A DNA stretch of 64,000 bases, from the NCBI RefSeq assembly GCF_017874255.1, contig NZ_JAGGLD010000001.1, forward strand, positions 62,001 through 126,000, written 5' to 3'. Below the pieces are notes generated by a model. That model was not told the DNA's origin. It ran no database searches and saw nothing but the letters and a program-made list of their open reading frames with translations. The translations under genes and the position numbers were made by a program. Positions 44,155 to 54,593 of the stretch are shown here, one piece after another. How positions within the stretch are numbered: the first letter of the stretch is position 1; each line of letters starts with the position of its first letter. The DNA comes from Paenibacillus shirakamiensis (GTDB taxonomy: Bacteria; Bacillota; Bacilli; Paenibacillales; Paenibacillaceae).

Positions 44155-46344
44155 ATGATGGCAGGACAGATTATGAACTTATTACTATTCTTGGCAATTT
44201 CCGCGTATGGAGTGTATTTGTTCTACAAGGCTGTGTATCACAGGTACTTGTACATCAAGATGGGTAAGCCTTCAGACTTTCGCATCCAGAGCAAAGGAAG
44301 GTGGGGAGAATTCCTATCTCAGGTATTTGGGCAAAAGAAACTGCTCAAAGATCCAAAAAGTGGCATCATGCACATTGTTATCTTTTATGGATTCATTATT
44401 CTGCAGTTCGGAGCATTAGATCTCATTATCAAGGGATTATCCAAAGGGAAATGGCATCTTCCCATCCCTTTGTATGCATGGTTCGGACTCTCTCAAGAGC
44501 TTACCGTCTTCGCCATTTTAGTGGCGATGGGGTATGCGGCATACCGCCGCTATGGGGAGAAGCTAGCTAGACTAAAACGAGGTGTGAAGCCAAGTATCGT
44601 AGTTTATTTTATCTTCACTTTAATGTTCTCTGTCGTGTTATCGCTGGGATTCGAACGACTGTGGTTAGGTATGGAGGGTTCCGCTTATGCACCGATCTCT
44701 TCGGGGATCGCCGCTGTATTCTCGGGCATATCTCCTGCGGCCGCAGAAGTTCTGTTCTATATATGTTGGTGGGCGCATCTAATCATCTTGTTATCTTTTC
44801 TGGTGTATGTTCCGCAATCCAAGCATTTTCACATCATTACTGCACCCATTAACATTTGGCTGCGTCGCTCTACACCAGTAGGCAAGCTGAGTAAGCTCGA
44901 TTTGGAAGATGAAGAAGCCGAGTCTTTTGGTGTCGGGAAGATCGAAGATTTCACGCAAAAACAAATGATTGACTTCTACGCCTGTGTGGAATGCGGTAGA
45001 TGTTCCAATGTATGTCCTGCTACCAATACAGGTAAAGTGCTCTCACCTATGCATCTGATTACAAAGCTTAGAGATCATCTTACTGAAAAAGGGACCGCAG
45101 TTACCGGGAAGTCTCCTTATGTGCCTGAGTTTGCATTCTCTACTCACGGTGCCCATGCCTTAGCTACAGAGGTGCAAAGTGAAGGGGCACAGTGGAACAG
45201 TGAGGGCATCACGGACATTCGTCCCACACTGGCTTGGCAGAAATCAACATGGAGCGTGCAAGATAAAGCGCCTGAACACTTGAATCTCATTGGCGATGTT
45301 ATGACTGAAGAAGAAATCTGGTCCTGTACCACATGCCGGAACTGTGAAGATCAATGTCCTGTTGGCAATGAGCATGTAGATAAAATTATCGACCTGCGCA
45401 GACATTTAGTTCTCATGGAAGGCAACATGCCACACGAAGGGCAACGCGCTCTTCAGAATATTGAGCGACAAGGGAACCCTTGGGGTCTAAGCCGGAATGC
45501 CCGCGCGGAATGGAGCGGGGAAGTCGAAGGCATCAAGGTGCCAACGGTGAAGGATCAGCCGCAATTTGAATATTTATTTTTTGTAGGATCGATGGGTTCT
45601 TATGATCTGCGTAGTCGCAAGATTTCCAGAGCTTTGGCAAGGTTATTGAACGAATCAGGTGTAAGCTTCGCGATCCTTGGCAACGAGGAGAAGAACTCAG
45701 GGGATACCCCTCGCCGGATGGGCAACGAGATGTTATTCCAGCAGCTATGCATGGAGAACATCGAACTCTTTGAGAAGTATGGCGTCCGCAAAATCGTTAC
45801 GGCATGCCCTCATACTTTTAATACATTTAAGAATGAATATCCAGATTTCGGTCTGGAGAATGTGGAAGTGCTTCATCACTCTGAGCTGCTGGATCAATTG
45901 ATTCAAGCCGGGAAGCTGAATCCAAAGCATGAAGTCAAGGAACGCATTACCTATCATGACTCCTGTTACTTAGGCAGATACAACAATGTGTACGATCAAC
46001 CTCGTAATGTACTGCGTGCAATTCCAGGCGTGGAACTGGCAGAAATGGCACGTTCTCGCGAGAATGGTATGTGCTGCGGAGCGGGGGGAGGGATGATGTG
46101 GATGGAAGAAACATCCGGCACACGAGTTAATTTGGCTCGGACTGAGCAAGCGCTGGAAGTGAATCCGACCATTATCAGTAGCGCTTGTCCGTACTGCTTA
46201 ACCATGATGGAGGATGGTACCAAAATGAAGGAAGTTGACGACCACGTGAAAGCTAAGGATATCGCAGAAATATTAGAACTCTCTGTATTCGGCGGTACAC
46301 CGGCTGAACGTAACCAAGGACTTGAATTGGAGGTAAGCAAATGA
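44155..46344 (+). CDS. fadF: membrane Fe-S oxidoreductase, FadF/YwjF-like
   Basis: A 729-residue membrane protein. About 250 N-terminal residues contain five to six membrane helices (nitrate-reductase-gamma-like). Then come two 4Fe-4S motifs (CVECGRCSNVCP with first Cys at 277, and CTTCRNCEDQCP) and a C-terminal CCG domain region (HDSCYLG, MCCGAGGG, ACPYC). It is likely the Etf:quinone oxidoreductase that drains electrons from beta-oxidation. ATG 44155 and 44158 are both possible after GAGAGG. It overlaps fadN by 4 bp. Confidence 0.9.
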   Translation: MMAGQIMNLLLFLAISAYGVYLFYKAVYHRYLYIKMGKPSDFRIQSKGRWGEFLSQVFGQKKLLKDPKSGIMHIVIFYGFIILQFGALDLIIKGLSKGKWHLPIPLYAWFGLSQELTVFAILVAMGYAAYRRYGEKLARLKRGVKPSIVVYFIFTLMFSVVLSLGFERLWLGMEGSAYAPISSGIAAVFSGISPAAAEVLFYICWWAHLIILLSFLVYVPQSKHFHIITAPINIWLRRSTPVGKLSKLDLEDEEAESFGVGKIEDFTQKQMIDFYACVECGRCSNVCPATNTGKVLSPMHLITKLRDHLTEKGTAVTGKSPYVPEFAFSTHGAHALATEVQSEGAQWNSEGITDIRPTLAWQKSTWSVQDKAPEHLNLIGDVMTEEEIWSCTTCRNCEDQCPVGNEHVDKIIDLRRHLVLMEGNMPHEGQRALQNIERQGNPWGLSRNARAEWSGEVEGIKVPTVKDQPQFEYLFFVGSMGSYDLRSRKISRALARLLNESGVSFAILGNEEKNSGDTPRRMGNEMLFQQLCMENIELFEKYGVRKIVTACPHTFNTFKNEYPDFGLENVEVLHHSELLDQLIQAGKLNPKHEVKERITYHDSCYLGRYNNVYDQPRNVLRAIPGVELAEMARSRENGMCCGAGGGMMWMEETSGTRVNLARTEQALEVNPTIISSACPYCLTMMEDGTKMKEVDDHVKAKDIAEILELSVFGGTPAERNQGLELEVSK

Positions 46345-48749
46345 TGAATGGAACGATTCGTAAAGCTGCTGTCATCGGATCAGGGATCATGGGTTCACAA
46401 ATTGCTGCACATCTTGCTAATGTAGGGATTCCAACACTTCTGCTCGATATTGTACCGAAGGAGTTATCGGAGGAGGAGGCCCGTAAGGGTCTAGCATTGG
46501 ATAACCCGGCTGTTCGAAATCGATATGCGGCATCGGCCATCGCCAAATTAGCCAAGATCAAACCCGCCCCTTTATATGATCCTTCGTTCGCTAGCCGTAT
46601 TACACCGGGAAATCTGGAAGATGATCTATCTCAAATTGCTCATGTAGATTGGATTATTGAAGTGGTTGTGGAGAATCTGGATGTGAAGAAGAGTCTTTTT
46701 GAGAAGATAGAGCAGTATAGTAAGCCAGGCACCATCATTACTTCTAACACCTCAGGTATATCGATCGATGCGATGGCTGAAGGGCGCAGTGCAGAGTTTC
46801 AGAAGCAATTTCTAGGCACACATTTTTTTAATCCACCTCGTTATATGAAGTTATTGGAACTTGTTCCAGGTGAACATACAGATCCTGAATTAGTACAGAG
46901 CATGAAGCAATTTTGTGAGCGTGTGCTTGGTAAAGGCGTTGTTATCGCCAAGGACACACCGAATTTTATTGGTAATCGTATCGGGACGTATGGACTGCTT
47001 GTGACCTTACAGGAAATGCAAAAAAACGGCGGCTATACCGTAGAAGAAGTGGATGCCGTTACAGGGCCAGCGATGGGTCGCCCGAAGAGTGCTACGTTCC
47101 GTACGCTAGATCTGGTGGGACTCGATACATTCATACACGTCGCAGATAACGTATTTCATCAGATAGAGGAAGGGGCAGAGAAGGAAGTATTCCGTACACC
47201 GGAAGTCCTCAAGGGGATGGCCCAGCGGAAATGGCTTGGCGAAAAGTCAGGTCAGGGCTTTTACCGCAAAGTAAAAGGCGAAAAAGGGAATGAGATTTTG
47301 GCTCTGAATCTGGAGACGCTGGACTATGCCGTACAGCAGAAGCCAAAGGGAGCTTCGCTTGAAGCGGCGAAGGCCGCCAAAGGGACTACGGAAAAGACGA
47401 AAGCAATGATATCAGGCAAGGACAGATATGCGCAGCTTGCGTGGAATATTTTGAAGCAAGTATTGATCTACTCGGCAGATAAAGTCGGGGAGATCTCGGA
47501 CTCCATTCAAGATATTGATGATGCGATGAAATGGGGTTTCTCTTGGGACTTAGGTCCATTCGAGACCTGGGATGCCATTGGGCTGGTTCGTTCTGTGGAG
47601 CGTATGGAGGCCGAAGGACTCCTCGTTCCCGCATGGGTGAAATCGTGGATTGCGGCCGGTAATACTTCCTTTTATAAGAAAGATAGCGGCAGCTTGTACA
47701 CGGCCAATATCAGTACGGGACAGTTCAAGGAAGTTAAGCACGTACCAGAGATCATCTCGTTGCGAAATTTGAAAGAGCAAAACAAAATCGTAAAGGGCAA
47801 TTCCGGTGCAAGTCTCATTGATCTTGGCGACGGTGTAGCTTGCCTCGAATTCCACTCTCCTAACAATGCAATTGGCGAAGACATTCTATCCATGATTAGC
47901 CAGAGTGTAGATGAAGTGGGACGCAATTTTGAAGGGATGGTCATCGCTAACCAAGGCAAGAACTTCTGCGTAGGTGCGAACATCATGTTGCTCTTGATGG
48001 AAGCTCAAGATGAAGAGTGGGATGAGATTGATAACATCATCCATACATTCCAAAGCACGATGTTCAAGCTTAAGCACTCCTTGAAGCCCGTCGTTGCTTC
48101 TCCGCACAAGATGTGTCTTGGTGGTGGAGTAGAAGCGTGTATGCCCGCGGATCTTGTGTTAGCCAATGCAGAGACCTATTACGGATTGGTGGAAGTAGGT
48201 GTAGGTCTAATCCCTGCCGGAGGCGGATGCAAGGAACTTACGCAGCGCGCTAGTCAAAGTGTAAAGCTGACAGGTTCGGATTTGCAGCCGTATATCACCC
48301 AAATCTTCGAGACGGTAGGTATGGCGAAAGTATCTACAAGTGGACACGATGCCAAACGTCTTGGTTACTTAAGAGCTACTGATCGTGTAGTAGCCAGTCA
48401 AGATCATTCGATCTATGAAGCGAAGCAAGCCGTACTTGGCTTAGCTAGAAGTGGTTACGAGCCGATTCCACATGACAAAATTCAGGTAGTAGGTTCAGAA
48501 GGTAAAGCGGTGCTTCAATTAGGAGCACTTGGCATGAAGCAAAGCGGTTATCTTAGTGACCATGATCTCCTGATTGCGAAGAAGCTAGCGCATGTTCTAG
48601 CGGGGGGCGACGTCCCTGCAGGTACGCTTGTGACGGAGCAATATATGCTTGATCTAGAGAGGGAAGCATTCCTTAGTCTGTGCGGAGAACCGAAAACTCA
48701 GCAACGGATGCAGCATATGCTCACCAAAGGCAAAGCACTACGCAACTAA
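46341..48749 (+). CDS. fadN: 3-hydroxyacyl-CoA dehydrogenase / enoyl-CoA hydratase, FadN
   Basis: An 802-residue bifunctional beta-oxidation enzyme. The NAD-binding GSGIMGSQIAAHL (about 13-25) and dehydrogenase C-terminal domain (to about 420) precede a crotonase domain (about 480-700; GKNFCVGANIMLL and CLGGGVEACMPADLV). This domain order is that of FadN (YusL), the reverse of E. coli FadB. It overlaps the fadF stop (ATGATGA), with GGAGG upstream. fadA follows after 42 bp. Confidence 0.95.
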   Translation: MMNGTIRKAAVIGSGIMGSQIAAHLANVGIPTLLLDIVPKELSEEEARKGLALDNPAVRNRYAASAIAKLAKIKPAPLYDPSFASRITPGNLEDDLSQIAHVDWIIEVVVENLDVKKSLFEKIEQYSKPGTIITSNTSGISIDAMAEGRSAEFQKQFLGTHFFNPPRYMKLLELVPGEHTDPELVQSMKQFCERVLGKGVVIAKDTPNFIGNRIGTYGLLVTLQEMQKNGGYTVEEVDAVTGPAMGRPKSATFRTLDLVGLDTFIHVADNVFHQIEEGAEKEVFRTPEVLKGMAQRKWLGEKSGQGFYRKVKGEKGNEILALNLETLDYAVQQKPKGASLEAAKAAKGTTEKTKAMISGKDRYAQLAWNILKQVLIYSADKVGEISDSIQDIDDAMKWGFSWDLGPFETWDAIGLVRSVERMEAEGLLVPAWVKSWIAAGNTSFYKKDSGSLYTANISTGQFKEVKHVPEIISLRNLKEQNKIVKGNSGASLIDLGDGVACLEFHSPNNAIGEDILSMISQSVDEVGRNFEGMVIANQGKNFCVGANIMLLLMEAQDEEWDEIDNIIHTFQSTMFKLKHSLKPVVASPHKMCLGGGVEACMPADLVLANAETYYGLVEVGVGLIPAGGGCKELTQRASQSVKLTGSDLQPYITQIFETVGMAKVSTSGHDAKRLGYLRATDRVVASQDHSIYEAKQAVLGLARSGYEPIPHDKIQVVGSEGKAVLQLGALGMKQSGYLSDHDLLIAKKLAHVLAGGDVPAGTLVTEQYMLDLEREAFLSLCGEPKTQQRMQHMLTKGKALRN

Positions 48750-48791
48750 TTCTAGTCATTCTTATTAACTTTCTGAAGGAGTTGAAATTCC

Positions 48792-49976
48792 ATGAAAGAA
48801 GCTGTAATCGTGTCCATGGCACGGACGGCCATCGGGAAAGCGAATAAAGGCAGTCTCATAGAGACACGGGCCGATGATCTAGGCAAAGTGGTGCTAGAGG
48901 CTGTTATCGAGCGGGCGCCTGGACTGCGTAAAGAAGACGTGGAGGATGTCATCATTGGATGTGCCATGCCTGAAGGTGAGCAAGGACTGAATTTCGCAAG
49001 AATTATGTCCTTGTATGCAGGATATCCGAACACCGTCCCAGCGCTTACAATTAATCGCTTCTGTTCGTCAGGGTTGCAGTCCATCGCTTTTGCGGCGGAG
49101 CGTATTATGCTGGGGAATGCGGATGTGATGGTAGCCGGAGGAGTAGAGAGCATGAGTCATGTGCCCATGACAGGGTTCAAGATCTCGCCGAATCCCCGTC
49201 TTGTTGACGAGATGCCGGAAGTATATATAGGCATGGGACACACAGCGGAACAAGTTGCGGAACGCTTCGGCGTGTCTCGGGAGGACCAGGATGCTTTTGC
49301 TGCACGTTCTCATGAGAAAGCTGCAAAAGCGATTGCAGAAGGTAAATTCAAAGACGAGATTGTGCCTTTTGAGGCAGTGCTGACGAAAGTGGATGAGGAA
49401 GGGAAAGTAGTTCGAAATACATTCCTGTTCGATACAGATGAGGGCGTACGCCGAGACACTACACCAGAAGGGCTCGGTAAGTTAAAGCCTGTGTTCAAGC
49501 TCGGTGGTTCGGTCACTGCGGGTAATTCCTCGCAGATCAGCGATGGTGCAGCAGCGGTGGTGCTGATGAGCCGGGAAAAGGCCGATGAACTGGGACTCAA
49601 GCCACTGGCTACGTTCAAGTCCTTCGCGCTAAGCGGCGTCGAGCCAGAAATTATGGGCGTGGGGCCGATTAAGGCCATTCCTAAGGCGCTGGATATGGCA
49701 GGTATTACGCTTGCCGATGTAGATTTGTTCGAGATTAATGAGGCATTTGCATCGCAGTGTATACAGGTCATCCGGGAACTACAGCTTGATGAAGATAAAG
49801 TAAATGTCAACGGAGGTGCTATTGCACTTGGTCACCCTCTAGGCTGCACAGGAACAAAGCTTACTACGACCTTAATTAGCGAGTTAGGTCGCCGAGGCGG
49901 AGGGTATGGTGTGGTATCGATGTGTATTGGCGGCGGTATGGGCGCGGCTGGTGTATTCGAAGTTCATCCTCAATAA
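48792..49976 (+). CDS. fadA: acetyl-CoA acyltransferase (3-ketoacyl-CoA thiolase), FadA
   Basis: A 394-residue thiolase releasing acetyl-CoA. Catalytic residues are visible: C91 in [11 protein letters not shown], the His in [14 protein letters not shown], and the Cys in [11 protein letters not shown]. The start ATG 48792 follows GAAGGAG. It lies between fadN and fadE, the same order as in B. subtilis (yusLKJ). Confidence 0.95.
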   Translation: MKEAVIVSMARTAIGKANKGSLIETRADDLGKVVLEAVIERAPGLRKEDVEDVIIGCAMPEGEQGLNFARIMSLYAGYPNTVPALTINRFCSSGLQSIAFAAERIMLGNADVMVAGGVESMSHVPMTGFKISPNPRLVDEMPEVYIGMGHTAEQVAERFGVSREDQDAFAARSHEKAAKAIAEGKFKDEIVPFEAVLTKVDEEGKVVRNTFLFDTDEGVRRDTTPEGLGKLKPVFKLGGSVTAGNSSQISDGAAAVVLMSREKADELGLKPLATFKSFALSGVEPEIMGVGPIKAIPKALDMAGITLADVDLFEINEAFASQCIQVIRELQLDEDKVNVNGGAIALGHPLGCTGTKLTTTLISELGRRGGGYGVVSMCIGGGMGAAGVFEVHPQ

Positions 49977-50004
49977 CATGAAGGAACAAAGGAGCGAATA
50001 AATT

Positions 50005-51783
50005 ATGAGTACAACATTAAATAACAAAGTCATTGGTGGCAGCTTTATTATCGAAGATGTTGACACGATCATTACGCCCGAGGATTTTACCGAAGAACAT
50101 CGCATGATAGGGGAGACGACTACTGAATTCGTTGCAGGTGAGATTGAGCCGCGTCATGAAGAGATTGAGAAATTGAACTATGATCTTACTCGGGAGTTGC
50201 TTCGCAAAGCGGGGGATGTCGGTCTGTTAGGTGCAGAAGTACCCGAAGCTTACGGCGGTCTAGGTCTGGATAAAGTAAGTGCTACACTGCTAAATGAACG
50301 TTTGACGAAAGCTTCCTCTTTTGCCTTGTCTGTGGGGGCACATGTAGGAATTGGTACCTTGCCCATCGTCTATTTCGGTAACGAAGCACAAAAGCAAAAG
50401 TATCTGCCGACGCTTGCATCCGGAGAGAAGATCGCAGCGTACTGCTTAACAGAACCCTCATCGGGCTCGGATGCGCTTGGTGCGAAGACTTCCGCAGTGC
50501 TAAGTGAAGATGGAACCTACTATACATTAAATGGAACCAAGCAATTTATTACGAATGCGGGATTTGCGGATATTTTCATTGTGTATGCCAAGGTAAATGG
50601 CAAAGACTTCAGTACCTTTATTGTGGAGCGCACGATGGATGGGGTAAGTATCGGACCAGAAGAGAAGAAAATGGGGATTAAAGGATCATCGACCTGTCCG
50701 CTTATTTTAGAAGATGTAAAAGTGCCAGCAGAGAACTTGCTATGGGAAGTGGGTAAAGGACATCTGATTGCGTTCAACATCCTGAACATTGGTCGGTTCA
50801 AATTAGCCGCAGGTTGTGTAGGTTCTTCTAAGGATACGATTGAATATGCTGCTAAATATGCGAATGAACGTACTCAATTCGGCAAATCGATCTCTTCTTT
50901 CTCTCTGATTCGCAAAAAGCTAGCGGACATGAACATTCGTACGTTTGTGCTGGAGAGCATGGTGTACCGTACGGCGGGACTTTTCGACACGGGCCTTGCC
51001 GAAGTGGACCACAATAGCGATAACGTAGGACAACAATCTGCAAAAGCAATTGCGGAATACCAATTGGAATGCTCGATTAACAAAGTGTTTGGTTCCGAGA
51101 CATTAGACTTTGTCGTAGATGAGGGTGTACAAATTCATGGTGGGTATGGATTCATTCAAGAGTACCGTGTAGAACGGAATTACCGAGATTCCCGCATTAA
51201 CCGTATTTTTGAAGGCACGAACGAAATCAACCGATTGCTTATACCGGGTACACTTGTGAAGCGGGCGATGAAAGGCGAACTGCCTTTGATGCAAAAGGCC
51301 ATGGCCCTGCAAGCTGAACTCATGGAACCGATTCCTGCCCCCGTGCTGGAGAATACGCTGGATCAAGAGATACACTTGCTCAAAATGGCCAAAAAGCTCT
51401 TCCTGATGGCAGGTGCCCAAGCGGTGCAGAAATATCAAATGAAGCTGGAAGAAGAGCAAGAGATTCTAGCGAATCTAGCCGACATTATGATTCAAGTCTT
51501 TGCTATGGAAAGTGCGATTCTGCGTACACGCAAACTCATTGATCGTTCCGGTGAAGCGAAAGCACAGCTGGCTATATATATGACCACCGTCTTTGTACAG
51601 GAAGCTTTTGGACAGATTGAGAATTACACAAGAGAGACCTTGGCTGCGATGGAATCGGGAGATACGCTACGTACTCAGTTATCCATACTCAAGAAGCTCA
51701 CGCGCAAGCCGGTAATGAACACTTTGGAGATTAAACGTAACATTGGGGATCGAGTCATAGCGACAGAGAAGTACGCACTGTAA
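50005..51783 (+). CDS. fadE: acyl-CoA dehydrogenase, FadE
   Basis: FadE catalyses the first oxidation step and gives electrons to EtfAB. The 592-residue protein has the FAD/acyl-CoA signatures YCLTEPSSGSDA and RVERNYRDSRINRIFEGTNE, plus about 180 extra C-terminal residues as in YusJ-type long-chain enzymes. The start ATG 50005 follows AAAGGAGCG. It is third in the fadNAE order. Confidence 0.95.
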   Translation: MSTTLNNKVIGGSFIIEDVDTIITPEDFTEEHRMIGETTTEFVAGEIEPRHEEIEKLNYDLTRELLRKAGDVGLLGAEVPEAYGGLGLDKVSATLLNERLTKASSFALSVGAHVGIGTLPIVYFGNEAQKQKYLPTLASGEKIAAYCLTEPSSGSDALGAKTSAVLSEDGTYYTLNGTKQFITNAGFADIFIVYAKVNGKDFSTFIVERTMDGVSIGPEEKKMGIKGSSTCPLILEDVKVPAENLLWEVGKGHLIAFNILNIGRFKLAAGCVGSSKDTIEYAAKYANERTQFGKSISSFSLIRKKLADMNIRTFVLESMVYRTAGLFDTGLAEVDHNSDNVGQQSAKAIAEYQLECSINKVFGSETLDFVVDEGVQIHGGYGFIQEYRVERNYRDSRINRIFEGTNEINRLLIPGTLVKRAMKGELPLMQKAMALQAELMEPIPAPVLENTLDQEIHLLKMAKKLFLMAGAQAVQKYQMKLEEEQEILANLADIMIQVFAMESAILRTRKLIDRSGEAKAQLAIYMTTVFVQEAFGQIENYTRETLAAMESGDTLRTQLSILKKLTRKPVMNTLEIKRNIGDRVIATEKYAL

Positions 51784-51809
51784 CCATTCGTTAGATTGGG
51801 GTGTCTTGA

Positions 51810-53495
51810 ATGCCGAACAAACCATGGATGAATCAGTACCCGCAAGAGGTCCCGCATTCTTATGATTATCCAAAAATGAACCTTGCGAACATTTTGGTCG
51901 ACTCGGCGCTGGCTTATCCGAACCACACGGCACTGGATTTCATGGGAAAGAAAATATCCTATCGAGAACTATTGAAATCCGCTTACCGTTTTGCGAATGC
52001 CCTGCTAAAGTTGGGTATTCGCAAGGGGGATCGGATTGCGGTCATGCTTCCGAATTGTCCTCAGGGCGTCATTGCCTATTATGGGACGCTGCTTGCTGGT
52101 GGAATCGCCGTTATGACGAACCCACTCTATGTCCCGCGTGAGATTGAGCATCAACTAACGGATGCGGGTGTGCGAATGATTGTGACACTCGATGCTCTCG
52201 TTGGCAGAGTTACCAAAGCAATGGAGAACCATCCCTTAGAATACACCTTAGTGACGGGTGTTCAAGATTATTTGCCGTTTCCCAAAAATGTGCTCTATCC
52301 TCTAAAAGCTAAGAAGGATGGAACGGCGGCGGTGCCCGTGAAGTATAGTAACCATGTGCTTTCATTTAAAAAATTACTTGAATCTTCTTCGGATGCCCCT
52401 GTACATGTAGAGGTGAATCCCGAGGAAGACCTTGCCCTTATTCAATATACGGGAGGCACTACAGGGTTCGCTAAAGGGGTTATGCTTACGCATATGAATC
52501 TGGTCTCGAATGCGATTCAAGCCAATCTCTGGTTCTACAAATGTGAGAAGGGCAAGGAGAAGTATCTAGCGGCGTTGCCGTTTTTTCATGTGTTTGGCTT
52601 GACGGTGCTACTCAATTTGGCAATATATACGGCAGGTACACTGATCTTGATGCCTCGCTTTGAGATTAAGCAGGTGCTGAAGGCGATTGATAAGCAGCGA
52701 CCCTCTATTTTTCCCGGTGCGCCTACGATGTATATTGCTATTATTAACAACGCTGAAGTTGTCAAATATGACCTGTCTTCGATTGAGACGTGCATTAGCG
52801 GGGCAGCTCCGCTTCCTGTAGAAGTGCAGGAGAAGTTCGAACGTCTTACGGGGGGGCGCCTCATTGAAGGATATGGTCTAACAGAAGCTTCCCCCGTGAC
52901 CCATGTGAACAACATATGGGGACGGCGTAAGCCCGCATCGATTGGTCTTCCTTTTCCCGATACGGAAGCGAGAATTGTCAATGGTCTGACAGGTGAAGAT
53001 CTACCTCTTGGAGAGATTGGGGAGCTTATTGTCCGTGGCCCGCAAGTAATGAAGGGCTACTGGAAGCGTCCAGAAGATACGGCGGCTACGTTAAGAGATG
53101 GATGGCTATATACAGGAGATTTGGCGAGAATGGATGAAGAAGGATTCTTTTTCATCTTGGATCGTCGTAAAGACCTGATCATCGCTGGGGGTTACAACAT
53201 CTATCCTCGCGAAGTGGAAGAAGTGCTGTTCGAACATCCAGATGTGGCTGAAGCTGTCGTGGCAGGCATCGTAGATCCCTATCGGGGCGAGAGTGTGAAG
53301 GCTTATATCGTATTGAAGGACGGGTGCGAGACTACCGAAGCCGAGTTAAAAAGTTTCTGTAAAGAACGGCTGGCTGTGTATAAGGTTCCTAAGGTATATG
53401 AATTTAGGGAAGCGCTTCCTAAGACACTGGTAGGAAAAGTATTACGCCGCAAGCTGATTGATGAGGAAGCCGACACGTTTAATAAAAGTGTATAA
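51810..53495 (+). CDS. lcfA: long-chain fatty-acid--CoA ligase
   Basis: This 561-residue AMP-forming ligase activates fatty acids for beta-oxidation. The adenylate-binding YTGGTTGFAKGVMLTH (about 209-224), GYGLTEASPV and the C-terminal DRRKDLIIAGGYNIYPREVE hinge are intact. The start ATG 51810 follows GGGGTG, 26 bp after fadE. In B. subtilis lcfA sits with fadR and etfBA; here it is on the other arm of the divergon but is likely under the same FadR control. Confidence 0.94.
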   Translation: MPNKPWMNQYPQEVPHSYDYPKMNLANILVDSALAYPNHTALDFMGKKISYRELLKSAYRFANALLKLGIRKGDRIAVMLPNCPQGVIAYYGTLLAGGIAVMTNPLYVPREIEHQLTDAGVRMIVTLDALVGRVTKAMENHPLEYTLVTGVQDYLPFPKNVLYPLKAKKDGTAAVPVKYSNHVLSFKKLLESSSDAPVHVEVNPEEDLALIQYTGGTTGFAKGVMLTHMNLVSNAIQANLWFYKCEKGKEKYLAALPFFHVFGLTVLLNLAIYTAGTLILMPRFEIKQVLKAIDKQRPSIFPGAPTMYIAIINNAEVVKYDLSSIETCISGAAPLPVEVQEKFERLTGGRLIEGYGLTEASPVTHVNNIWGRRKPASIGLPFPDTEARIVNGLTGEDLPLGEIGELIVRGPQVMKGYWKRPEDTAATLRDGWLYTGDLARMDEEGFFFILDRRKDLIIAGGYNIYPREVEEVLFEHPDVAEAVVAGIVDPYRGESVKAYIVLKDGCETTEAELKSFCKERLAVYKVPKVYEFREALPKTLVGKVLRRKLIDEEADTFNKSV

Positions 53496-53500
53496 CATTG

Positions 53501-53543
53501 AAAGCTCTTCGCATAATGATGATGATCGTTAGCGAAGGGCTTT
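53501..53543 (+). repeat. hairpin between lcfA and the thioesterase gene
   Basis: AAAGCTCTTCGC pairs with GCGAAGGGCTTT around a loop of about 19 nt. No T-run follows, so it looks like an intra-operon stability or attenuation element rather than a full terminator. Confidence 0.5.
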
Positions 53544-53575
53544 ACCCTTTAACTAGACATCAGGAGGCCTGGAAT

Positions 53576-54037
53576 ATGGATACTAATGCAGTAGTGGATC
53601 AGGCTGCGCTTCGACGTATGGAACGAGCCGCCAAGGATACTTTCTGGGATTATTTAGGGTGCCAGATCGAGTCGCTGGACACGGAGAAGGCCGTCGTTTC
53701 TTTCGACATACAGCCGCATCATCTGAACTTGATTGGCATCCTGCACGGCGGGGTGCATGCCTCTGTAATTGACTCGACCATGGGTCTGATTGTGATGCTA
53801 GCTAGACCGGAATCTAGTGTGGTCACGATTAATCTGAATATGAACTACGTAGCCCCTACGAAGCAGGGCAAAGTGCTCGTAACTGCGAATATCATTCACA
53901 GCACGCGCAAACTGATTACGGCTGAGGCTTATGCACGTCAAGAGACTGGGGAACTGCTAGCTTTCGGTACGGGAACGTTCCGTGTATTGGATAAAGCTAT
54001 TCCTGAAAAACAGGATAAAGGAGATTCAAGAGGTTAA
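53576..54037 (+). CDS. PaaI-type hotdog thioesterase
   Basis: A 153-residue hotdog-fold acyl-CoA thioesterase. The core motif LIGILHGGVHASVIDSTMG (about 60-78) carries the conserved HGG and catalytic Asp/Ser region, then VVTINLNMNYVAPTKQGKV. I chose ATG 53576 behind CAGGAGG; an in-frame start at 53498 lies in front of the hairpin. Its place after lcfA suggests hydrolysis of stalled or excess acyl-CoA. Confidence 0.88.
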   Translation: MDTNAVVDQAALRRMERAAKDTFWDYLGCQIESLDTEKAVVSFDIQPHHLNLIGILHGGVHASVIDSTMGLIVMLARPESSVVTINLNMNYVAPTKQGKVLVTANIIHSTRKLITAEAYARQETGELLAFGTGTFRVLDKAIPEKQDKGDSRG

Positions 54038-54051
54038 GGGAGGATGAAGGG

Positions 54052-54381
54052 ATGAGTATCCGTGAAGAGTTAGCCGAGCTTGCTGCCCATATGACGAGTC
54101 AACCTGAGCCCATTCAATCACTGTATGCCATTTACGATTTTAGGATGAAAGATGCGGAAGATGTACAAGTGGCTTTTCGCGAAGGTTCCGTAGAAGTGGT
54201 AGATGGATGCACATATAGTCCCGATTGTACATTAATTCTGTCCGAGGCGAATCTTCGCAAACTACTGAATGATGAGCTGAATACGACGATGGCTTTTATG
54301 ACGGGAACGCTAAAAGTCGAGGGCAAGCTAGGTCTCGCTTTGAAACTCCAAGAAATTTTGAAGAACTATCCGCGTATATGA
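54052..54381 (+). CDS. SCP-2 sterol-transfer family lipid-binding protein
   Basis: A 109-residue single-domain SCP2-like protein. The pattern of VQVAFREGSVEVVDG, CTLILSEANLRKLLN and MAFMTGTLKVEGKLGLALKLQ is typical of the hydrophobic-tunnel fold, which binds acyl chains or acyl-CoA. The start ATG 54052 follows GGGAGGATG. It is the last gene of the rightward fad operon before the terminator at 54398-54440. Confidence 0.87.
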   Translation: MSIREELAELAAHMTSQPEPIQSLYAIYDFRMKDAEDVQVAFREGSVEVVDGCTYSPDCTLILSEANLRKLLNDELNTTMAFMTGTLKVEGKLGLALKLQEILKNYPRI

Positions 54382-54397
54382 GGTGCGAGCGTAAATG

Positions 54398-54440
54398 AAT
54401 AGGCAAGCTGAGGACGAGGTCTTTTGCTTGCCTATTTGTG
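54398..54440 (+). terminator. intrinsic terminator ending the rightward fad operon
   Basis: AATAGGCAAGC pairs with GCTTGCCTATT across a loop of about 17 nt; a T-rich tail follows. Confidence 0.75.
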
Positions 54441-54593
54441 TTGTTCTACAATGGAAAGCAGAAATGGATGCTTCACATCCTAGTGGTGGTAGCGCAACTA
54501 CTTCAAGCCATCAACTTCCTAATAATAAGCAGAACCTATGATTTGGAGTGGAGCTTTTGACGAATGAAGAATATTAGTTTTTAGTAACGTAAT

